In this document: positions 58,174 through 64,000 of the stretch, piece by piece
Layout: every line of letters begins with the position of its first letter
Position numbering within the stretch: the first letter of the stretch is position 1
NCBI RefSeq assembly: GCF_003441595.1
Contig: NZ_CP031848.1
Coordinates: 2,790,001-2,854,000 of the forward strand
Direction of reading: 5' to 3'
Source of the DNA: Marinobacter sp. Arc7-DN-1
GTDB taxonomy: Bacteria > Pseudomonadota > Gammaproteobacteria > Pseudomonadales > Oleiphilaceae
DNA length: 64,000 nt
The notes under the pieces: model-generated
Told to the model about the DNA's origin: nothing
The model's database searches: none
What the model saw: only the letters and a program-made list of their open reading frames with translations
Made by a program: the position numbers and the translations under genes

Positions 58174-59650
58174 CCAGCTCAGGACCTCGTCTTTTCAGTT
58201 AGCCCTGCTGTACATGGTGGTGTTTGCCACCTCGGTATTTCTGTTACTGGCCTTTATCTATTGGCGTACAGCGGGCTTCATGACCGCCCAGACCGACGAA
58301 ACCATTGAAGCGGAAATCGCCGGTCTGGCGGAGCAGTACCGGGGCCGTGGGGTAAACGGCCTGATCACCATTATTCGCGAGCGGGTTGCCCGCGATCCCA
58401 ATGCCAAATCCATTTACCTGCTGACCACAGACGACTTCCTGAAGTTGGCCGGAAATATCGAGACCTGGCCGGAAGGCAGCCGTTCCGAGAGCGGCTGGAT
58501 CAACTTCACCCTGAACGAATCGGTTGGCTGGACCGGGCCTGAACGGCTGGCCCGCGCCCGCATCTTCGAGGTGCAGGGTGGTCTGCGACTGCTCGTGGGG
58601 CGGGATGTGGACGAGCTCACCAATCTGAAGCGGGTGATTGAAACCGCCATCAACTGGGGGATGGGGATCACTCTGGGGCTCGCCCTGCTGGGCGGCTTTT
58701 TGATGAGCCGGAGCACCACCCGCCGCATTGAGATCATCAACAACACCTCCCGCCGGATCATGAATGGCCACCTGTCCCTGAGAATTCCTACCCGTGGAAC
58801 GGACGACGATTTTGACCAGCTGGCGGAAAACCTTAACCAGATGCTGGACCGCATTGTTTATCTGATGGAAGGTATCCGGCACGTTTCCGACAGCATTGCC
58901 CATGACCTTCGCACCCCCCTGACCCGCCTGCGGAACCAGCTTGAAAATACCCTGATGTCGGTAGATAACGATGAAGCGAGGGAACAGGCCGGCCGCGCCG
59001 TGGCCGAGGCCGATCAGTTGCTGGCAACCTTCAACGCCTTGCTGCGGATTGCCCGGCTTGAAACCCGGGGCAATGCGGCTGATATGAAACCGGTATCGCT
59101 GGATGAACTGGTTACCGACGCCTGCGAACTCTATGAGGCGTTGTCGGAGGATAAAGACCAGTCCTTTGAGCAGTCCCTGGAAAGCGGCGTGATGATCGAA
59201 GGTGACCGGGATCTGCTGTTCCAGATGGTAAGTAACCTGATCGATAACGCGATCAAATACACTCCGGAACACGGGGTTATTGGTGTTGCCGTTCGAAAGG
59301 AAGGTGCCGAGGCGATCTTCGAGGTTCGGGACAGTGGTATTGGTATTCCCGACGCCGAGAAAGATCAGGTGTTCCAGCGCTTCTATCGTGTTGGCAAGAG
59401 CCGCTCATTGCCAGGCAACGGCCTGGGGCTGAGCCTGGTGAGCGCGGTTGCGGAAATCCACCAGGGCCGAATTGTTCTGAGCGATACCCACCCGGGGGAT
59501 ACTCCGCCCGGACTGACTGTGACCGTCCGGATGCCTGCCTTTACCGAGGCCCGGAAACGGATCCGGGCAGCGCAGGCAGAACAGCCAGCGGACTCAGCGG
59601 GAGCGGAAGCCCGAATCGCAACAGAATCCACTGGCGCAGAAACTCACTGA
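58160..59650 (+). CDS. Sensor histidine kinase
   Basis: GTG 58160 is taken (an upstream GTG at 58142 would only add six residues). The 496-residue kinase has two membrane helices (about 12-35 and 167-187) with a periplasmic sensor of about 130 residues, HAMP, the phospho-acceptor H248 (SIAHDLRTPLTRL), and the ATPase (NLIDNAIKYTPEHG, DSGIGIP, GNGLGLSLV). It overlaps the regulator by 14 nt. Signal unknown. Tail rich in Ala and Glu. Confidence 0.92.
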   Translation: MKLLSQLRTSSFQLALLYMVVFATSVFLLLAFIYWRTAGFMTAQTDETIEAEIAGLAEQYRGRGVNGLITIIRERVARDPNAKSIYLLTTDDFLKLAGNIETWPEGSRSESGWINFTLNESVGWTGPERLARARIFEVQGGLRLLVGRDVDELTNLKRVIETAINWGMGITLGLALLGGFLMSRSTTRRIEIINNTSRRIMNGHLSLRIPTRGTDDDFDQLAENLNQMLDRIVYLMEGIRHVSDSIAHDLRTPLTRLRNQLENTLMSVDNDEAREQAGRAVAEADQLLATFNALLRIARLETRGNAADMKPVSLDELVTDACELYEALSEDKDQSFEQSLESGVMIEGDRDLLFQMVSNLIDNAIKYTPEHGVIGVAVRKEGAEAIFEVRDSGIGIPDAEKDQVFQRFYRVGKSRSLPGNGLGLSLVSAVAEIHQGRIVLSDTHPGDTPPGLTVTVRMPAFTEARKRIRAAQAEQPADSAGAEARIATESTGAETH

Positions 59651-59925
59651 CTGGCGCGGAACCGGTTAATCCTCGACAGTACCGGGCTTACCAGGGCATC
59701 TGTGCGGCATTCAATCTGGTGGGTGATCTTTTCAACCTGTGAACGGCGGCGATTCACCCGCACCTGAATACTGTCCCACTCCCCCTCCAGATGCTTCTGC
59801 TCGGCCATCAGAAAGGCCGCAATGTTATGGCGGTTCACCTTGCCGGTGATGCCGAACTGGTCCAGCCTATAACCCACGGCGTCTACGCCATTAAGCGCCA
59901 TATTCAACAATTTTTGAGTATTCAT
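59644..59925 (-). CDS. Conserved-looking helical small protein, unknown
   Basis: The 93-residue protein is amphipathic and helical with no Cys and no signal peptide; it ends ALVSPVLSRINRFRASQ. It resembles small phasin-like proteins but I would not name it. It converges with the kinase, overlapping its last 7 nt. Start preceded by GGAGATACCGAC. Confidence 0.6.
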   Translation of the reverse strand: MNTQKLLNMALNGVDAVGYRLDQFGITGKVNRHNIAAFLMAEQKHLEGEWDSIQVRVNRRRSQVEKITHQIECRTDALVSPVLSRINRFRASQ

Positions 59926-60089
59926 GTCGGTATCTCCGTCACTGGAACCTGTAAAAAGTTATTTTGCAAAGTTATGCCTTGCCCCTAGAGTGTGCAACCT
60001 AATTCCCGGGGGAGAGGGTCGGCCATTTCCCTGACCAAAAGGTAATTCCTCGGCCACGCCGGTGTAATGCTCGCTGTGCATAATAGACA

Positions 60090-60177
60090 CTGTAGCTTTG
60101 GAAGCATGCACGAATTGTTGCTTGCTTCTCCCTCCAGCACAGCGCTAGCCTTACCCCGTTTTTACGGGGTTTTTTTA
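60090..60177 (+). ncRNA. Candidate small RNA with CU-rich loop and terminator
   Basis: A possible -10 (CATAAT at about 60078-60083) is followed by a stem GAAGCA/TGCTTC, a single-stranded CTCCCTCCAGC that is anti-Shine-Dalgarno-like, and the terminator ACCCCGT/ACGGGGT with seven T. No protein gene precedes this terminator on the plus strand within 400 nt, so it must end something. The -35 is weak. The rest of the 252-nt gap from 59926 shows nothing firm. Confidence 0.4.
60153..60177 (+). terminator. Intrinsic terminator, target of intron 2
   Basis: ACCCCGT (60153-60159) pairs with ACGGGGT (60164-60170) around TTTT, and a run of seven T follows. Intron 2 starts at the next base but one. Confidence 0.9.
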
Positions 60178-62012
60178 GTGCGCCCGGCATGGGCGCACTC
60201 CTGGAGGTGCAAGTCCTCCCGTAAGCTGGCCACAGCGAACGAAGTGAAGCGCAACTGCGGAAGGGCGACCAACTGTGGAGAGGAAGCGTGGAGCGTAAAC
60301 CGTGAGCCGATGAACAAGAATCGGATATAAGGCGCTGCCGAGCAGGGCGAGCGGGCTAGAAGCCGCGAAGCTCTTGTGGCCAAGGCGATGCGGCGTAAAT
60401 CCGGCGGTTGTGCGGTGAAGGAGTGTGTTCTTACCCGGGGATATCTCGCCTTATGCCTGAAAGGGCAACGTGGCAACACGGAGCGAGAAGTCAGCAGAGG
60501 CCATAGTAGTTTCCGGAATGGAACGAAGGGCCGAACGAGAAGGAGCGTCAAACGCCTTGTCGATGAGCATTGTACGGCATCAGATGCCCGCGCCAGCGGG
60601 GCGGGTTACGGAGCGGGAAGGTGAAGCCTTGCCAGATGTGACCAGCGATGAAACAGGACTCCCGCGACGAGAACCGGAGGGCGCAGGGCGAGGCCTGCTT
60701 GAGCAGGTATTCGCACGAGAGAATATGCAACGGGCATGGAAGCGCGTGAAGGCCAACAAGGGAGCGGCGGGTATCGACGGTCTGGACATTGCCCAGACAG
60801 CCGAACACCTGCAATGGGCCTGGCCGGATCTCCGGCAACAATTGCTGGAAGGTCGCTATCGGCCTCAGCCTGTCCGTCGGGTAGGCATCCCGAAACCGGA
60901 CGGAAGTGAACGGGAACTGGGTATCCCCACCGTGACCGACCGTCTGATTCAACAGGCACTGTTGCAAGTGCTGCAACCTCTGATCGATCCAACCTTCAGC
61001 GAGCACAGCCACGGCTTCCGCCCGGGCCGTCGGGCTCAGGATGCGGTTTTGGCTGCACACCGCTATGCCCAGCAGGGCCACCACATCGTGGTGGACGTCG
61101 ACCTGTCGAAGTTCTTCGACCGGGTCAACCACGACATCCTGATCGACCGTCTGAAGCCGCGTGTGAACGACACCGGAGTCATCCGGCTGGTTCGGGCGTA
61201 TCTGAATGCGGGCATTATGGATGGCGGAGTCGTCATTGAGCGACACGAAGGCACGCCGCAAGGCGGGCCTCTGTCGCCTTTATTGGCGAACGTCCTGCTG
61301 GACGAGGTGGATCGGGAACTGGAGCGCCGGGGCCACTGCTTCGCCCGCTATGCCGATGACTGCAACGTCTACGTACGCAGTCAGAAAGCCGGTGAGCGAG
61401 TGATGCGACTGTTGCGTCGCTGTTACGGCAAATTGCGCTTGACGATCAACGAATCCAAAAGCGCAGTCGCCAGTGCGTTCGGTCGAAAGTTCCTCGGCTA
61501 TGCCTTATGGCAGACGAGGGACGGAGACGTCCGGCGCGCGGTATCAGCCAAGGCGTTACAGGCGTTCAAGTGGAGGATCAGGCAACTGACCCGACGCAAC
61601 GGAGGGCGCAGTATTGAGCAGGTGGTAGAGCAACTCCGTAGCTACCTGTTGGGATGGAAAGGGTACTTCCGGCTGGCGCAAACGCCACGCATCTGGCGGT
61701 CGCTGGATGAGTGGTTACGCCGTCGCCTAAGAGCCTTGCATCTCAAACAGTGGAAGCGGGGCAGGACCATTTACCGGGAACTGCTGCGCCTTGGCGCGAG
61801 TCCCTGGGTTGCGGAATCAGTGGCGGCCCTGAGCCGTCGCTGGTGGCATAACAGTCGGTCTGCCATTCACAACGTGCTGACGATTGCCTACTTTGATCGG
61901 TTGGGCGTGCCGCGTCTCTCGTGATACCTCAACGTCTCGAACCGCCCGGTGCGGACCCGCTTGCCGGGTGGTGTGGGAGGGGCGGAGTCTAGTGGCTCCC
62001 CCCTATCCCGAT
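60178..62012 (+). mobile_element. Group II intron 2 (class C type), intact maturase
   Basis: Starts GTGCGCCC right after the terminator T-tract. Domains I-III fill 60178-60469 (292 nt, no gene). Domain V is about 61939-61975 (AACCGCCCGGTGCGGA) and domain VI about 61976-62012, ending CTATCCCGAT. Its ribozyme sequence differs from intron 1, so the two are separate introns rather than copies. Inserted 42 nt ahead of greB. Confidence 0.88.
60470..61924 (+). CDS. ltrA: Group II intron reverse transcriptase/maturase
   Basis: The frame opens with GTG 60470 (484 residues); ATG at 60518 is an alternative start. RT motifs are complete: KANKGAAGIDGLD, LGIPTVTDRLIQQA, FDRVNHDILI, GTPQGGPLSPLLANVLLDE and the catalytic YADD at residues 294-297. 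The maturase domain follows (LRSYLLGWKGYFRL). There is no HNH endonuclease, as usual for class C introns. It aids splicing of its own intron and makes cDNA for retromobility. Confidence 0.95.
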   Translation: MATRSEKSAEAIVVSGMERRAEREGASNALSMSIVRHQMPAPAGRVTEREGEALPDVTSDETGLPRREPEGAGRGLLEQVFARENMQRAWKRVKANKGAAGIDGLDIAQTAEHLQWAWPDLRQQLLEGRYRPQPVRRVGIPKPDGSERELGIPTVTDRLIQQALLQVLQPLIDPTFSEHSHGFRPGRRAQDAVLAAHRYAQQGHHIVVDVDLSKFFDRVNHDILIDRLKPRVNDTGVIRLVRAYLNAGIMDGGVVIERHEGTPQGGPLSPLLANVLLDEVDRELERRGHCFARYADDCNVYVRSQKAGERVMRLLRRCYGKLRLTINESKSAVASAFGRKFLGYALWQTRDGDVRRAVSAKALQAFKWRIRQLTRRNGGRSIEQVVEQLRSYLLGWKGYFRLAQTPRIWRSLDEWLRRRLRALHLKQWKRGRTIYRELLRLGASPWVAESVAALSRRWWHNSRSAIHNVLTIAYFDRLGVPRLS

Positions 62013-62054
62013 TACCCTCATATTTTTCATACAGGCACAGGACGTTGTGAACCG

Positions 62055-62570
62055 ATGACCGAGGCTCCCGGAAATGGTGCTCCGCGCCCCAGATACATCA
62101 CCCCGGACGGTGAGCGGGCACTGCGTGACGAATTGCAGTACCTGTGGAAGGTGAAGCGGCCGGAAGTGACCCAGGCGGTGAGGGAAGCCGCTGCCCTTGG
62201 CGATCGTTCCGAGAATGCCGAATACATCTACGGCAAGAAGCAGTTACGGGAAATCGACCGCCGGGTTCGCTTTTTGGGCAAGCGACTGGAAGAGCTCACC
62301 GTTGTGGACCGGTTGCCGGATGATCGCAACAAGGTATTTTTCGGCGCCTGGGTGACGGTGGAAGATGAGGATGGCGACGAGCAGACCTATCGACTGGTAG
62401 GGGCGGATGAATTTGATCTGGATAAAGGCTATCTGAGCATCAACTCGCCGATGGCCCGGGCCCTGATCGGCAAGCGCCTTGATGATGAGGTGAGTGTCCG
62501 CACCCCGGAGGGCTGGAAATCGGTGTTTGTGGTTGGCATCCGCTATCAGGAGCTCTTGGACGACAAGTGA
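62055..62570 (+). CDS. greB: Transcript cleavage factor GreB
   Basis: ATG 62055 gives 171 residues. The coiled-coil (ALRDELQYLWKVKRPEVTQAV) and the acidic-tip motif GDRSENAEYIYGKKQLREIDRRV plus the C-terminal FKBP-like domain identify GreB rather than GreA. It rescues backtracked RNA polymerase. Intron 2 separates it from whatever was upstream, but leaves 42 nt with room for a ribosome-binding site; its promoter may now lie within or upstream of the intron. Confidence 0.94.
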   Translation: MTEAPGNGAPRPRYITPDGERALRDELQYLWKVKRPEVTQAVREAAALGDRSENAEYIYGKKQLREIDRRVRFLGKRLEELTVVDRLPDDRNKVFFGAWVTVEDEDGDEQTYRLVGADEFDLDKGYLSINSPMARALIGKRLDDEVSVRTPEGWKSVFVVGIRYQELLDDK

Positions 62571-62685
62571 AAAGCGTCACAGAATCGTCGCCTGGCCAGG
62601 CAATCGGTGTGTTTTGGCGATAGACTGATCAAAAATCGTCACACTGCTTTTTACTGGCAAGGATCTGCCAGCCGGGATTGTCATC

Positions 62686-63159
62686 ATGGGTATGCGTTCG
62701 GAATGCGGGAAAACGGAAAGGAATGCCAGTCATTCGCTGGCTTTTGTCGGGTTGGTGACAGCGTTGATGTGTCCGGCCTTTGCCCTGGCCGAGGAAGCGT
62801 CATCCGCTGAGAGTGAAGTCAGCGCCTTCCAGTTTGAAGAGCGGTCGACGATTCACACCATTCCGCTTCGTTCCATTGAGGAAGAAGCCTTGGCGAACAC
62901 GGTGATTGAGGGCGGCATTGCGGTTCCGGCAATGACTGTTCCGCTGAAGCCCCGGGTAGAGGACGATTTCTATCTGGACCGTCTGGGTCTTCGCCCGGGC
63001 GACAACCGCACCGACCTGGGCCGCTCCGAGATTCCGGTGGAGTTCCGGTTCAGTAATCCCAAGTCCATACCCGGGCAAACCCATGGCAACAACTATGTGA
63101 TCCGCCCGGGCGAGAACCGCACTTACGACGCCCTGAACATCAACCTGAACGAGCGCTGA
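62686..63159 (+). CDS. Secreted protein of unknown function
   Basis: The 157-residue product has a signal peptide after a polar start (hydrophobic SLAFVGLVTALMCPAFALA, cleavage near ALA-EE). The mature part has two related motifs, LRPGDNRTDLG and IRPGENRTYDA, each an RPGxNRT box. No family is known to me. ATG 62692 is an equally good start. Confidence 0.65.
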   Translation: MGMRSECGKTERNASHSLAFVGLVTALMCPAFALAEEASSAESEVSAFQFEERSTIHTIPLRSIEEEALANTVIEGGIAVPAMTVPLKPRVEDDFYLDRLGLRPGDNRTDLGRSEIPVEFRFSNPKSIPGQTHGNNYVIRPGENRTYDALNINLNER

Positions 63160-63167
63160 TCCCGGTC

Positions 63168-63485
63168 TCAGGCAGCGGCACAGCCGGTACTGTCCATCGA
63201 CGCCTTGCCAAGCACATCCTCGTAAAAGAACGCCAGTGCCTGACTGGCCTGGTTGAATCGTGCCCGGGATACCCGGAGGCGATCGCTCAGATAATCCAGA
63301 AACAGCTGGCGGTCTTCATTGGCCAGGGCTTCCGGGTTCTTCGGATCGTGGAACAGCACGAATCGGGTGATCCAGTGAAGGTATGTCTGTTCGGAACGCT
63401 GATTGAGCTGATGTTTGCGGATGGCGTCCTTGACCCGGCCCACAAGGCCCGGCTGGCTTTGTTCCAGCGCCTCGGTGATGTCCAT
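63168..63485 (-). CDS. Stand-alone integrase N-terminal SAM-like domain protein
   Basis: The 105-residue protein matches the core-binding (SAM-like) domain of tyrosine recombinases and integron integrases: VKDAIRKHQLNQRSEQTYLH then WITRFVLFHDPKNPE and ASQALAFFYEDVLG. The catalytic domain with the R-H-R-Y residues is absent: the frame stops and convergent DNA follows. AGGAAGAG is well placed before the ATG, so it is probably translated. It may be a remnant or a domesticated DNA-binding protein. Confidence 0.8.
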   Translation of the reverse strand: MDITEALEQSQPGLVGRVKDAIRKHQLNQRSEQTYLHWITRFVLFHDPKNPEALANEDRQLFLDYLSDRLRVSRARFNQASQALAFFYEDVLGKASMDSTGCAAA

Positions 63486-63574
63486 GAGAAACTCTTCCTG
63501 ATGAATTGGTATTGTTATAGTGCGCGCATCTTATGACAGTCTTTTGACCGTCGCAAAACTTTTGGAAGGGGATT

Positions 63575-63602
63575 GATCCCGATCAGGCTCCTGACCGGGA
63601 TC
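63575..63602 (-). terminator. Hairpin after the acyl-CoA-binding protein gene
   Basis: A 13-bp stem (63575-63587 with 63590-63602, one mismatch) begins 15 nt past the stop codon of the acyl-CoA-binding protein gene. No clear T-tract follows. Confidence 0.5.
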
Positions 63603-63616
63603 CGGGGCAGTGCGGC

Positions 63617-63877
63617 TTACTTTAGTGATTCGAGCTTGTCGATGTACTTCTGCATGGCATCGTCGCCGGACATGCCCTTGAGTTTTTCCCAGGCATCAAA
63701 CTTGGCACGGCCGACAAAATCCATCATGCCCGGGCGCTTGCCAGACGCATCACCGGCGGTAGCCTGTTTGTAGAGCGCGTAGAATTCCAGTTTCATCTCG
63801 TTGGACGGTTTGACGTCACCCTCAGCGGTCTGGATGTAGTTGACGGCTTCGTCGAAGCGGGTTTTCAGGTCACTCAT
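63617..63877 (-). CDS. Acyl-CoA-binding protein
   Basis: The 86-residue protein has the ACBP four-helix signature: KLEFYALYKQATAGD, then GRAKFDAWEKLKGMS with the conserved Lys and Trp, and AMQKYIDKLESL. It binds long-chain acyl-CoA in the cytoplasm. ACBP is common in eukaryotes and scattered in marine gammaproteobacteria. Start preceded by AAGGAG. The 123 nt to the window end show no gene. Confidence 0.92.
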   Translation of the reverse strand: MSDLKTRFDEAVNYIQTAEGDVKPSNEMKLEFYALYKQATAGDASGKRPGMMDFVGRAKFDAWEKLKGMSGDDAMQKYIDKLESLK

Positions 63878-64000
63878 GTTGATCTCCTTACTGGTTACAC
63901 TTTGTTCCTGTCAGTTGGGCGAGTATAGCCACAGCCAGGTGGTCCGTCATTGGCTCTACAACCCTGCACGGGCGGCGAAACGGAGGTATTCTGGCAAAAG

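Noticed and set aside
59990-60090. A possible tRNA, 6S RNA or SRP RNA gene
   Set aside because: No cloverleaf, CCA end or known consensus could be fitted; only the downstream hairpin-terminator part is kept as a small RNA candidate.
61884-62054. N-terminal extension of greB into intron 2
   Set aside because: It would translate ribozyme domains V and VI; GreB is complete from 62055.

Overview
The window is one contiguous stretch of a GC-rich gammaproteobacterial chromosome. Family content and gene order fit a marine Pseudomonas relative, most likely Marinobacter or a close genus (inference from synteny and protein flavour, not from a marker gene). The segment pilG-pilH-pilI-pilJ-pilK-chpA-chpB-chpC with gshB, a tonB paralogue, algH/yqgE, ruvX, pyrR, pyrB and a pyrC-like gene beside it matches, as I remember it, the order in Pseudomonas aeruginosa. 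Likewise yrfG-hslR-hslO-pckA and rsmD/ftsY-ftsE-ftsX-rpoH are standard enterobacterial/pseudomonad neighbourhoods.

Layout. 1-4.3 kb: end of an acyltransferase, RNase II (rnb), a PiuC-type iron-linked hydroxylase and a Gly/Glu-rich secreted protein. 4.3-8.2 kb: a four-gene copper operon on the minus strand (MerR regulator, CopA ATPase, a 43-residue membrane microprotein, a DUF411 protein), preceded by a long inverted repeat. 8.2-14 kb: small membrane protein, a CHASE-GGDEF-EAL protein, an HD-GYP protein, a CoA-binding protein, folX and folE. 14-17.4 kb: an alpha/beta hydrolase, a double-CDGSH protein and zur-znuC-znuB with a Zur box. 17.4-31 kb: the complete Chp/Pil chemosensory system for type IV pili. 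31-37 kb: gshB, tonB, algH, ruvX, pyrR, pyrB, pyrX. 37-42 kb: a TRAP-like transporter locus with an HU gene inserted in it on the opposite strand. 42-49.4 kb: pckA, hslO, hslR, yrfG, a small secreted protein, mutM, a fatty acid desaturase and rsmD. 49.5-53.5 kb: ftsY, ftsE, ftsX, rpoH. 53.5-62 kb: two group II introns, glxR-like and hyi-like genes, and an OmpR-type two-component system. 62-64 kb: greB, a secreted protein, an orphan integrase N-terminal domain and an acyl-CoA-binding protein.

Most of the window is housekeeping DNA. The accessory signals are: (1) two dispersed inverted repeats that share a core of about 50 nt but have completely different, perfectly paired arms of 23-24 bp; (2) two different group IIC-type introns, each starting directly after the T-tract of an intrinsic terminator, one with an intact maturase and the other with a maturase broken by about nine single-base run-length changes and no stop codons; (3) a translationally coupled copper-operon microprotein; (4) an identical 30-nt hairpin used twice behind unrelated genes; (5) an attenuator-like fold in the leader of the pil-chp operon; and (6) a candidate small RNA ahead of the second intron. 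No CRISPR array, rRNA or convincing tRNA gene was found.
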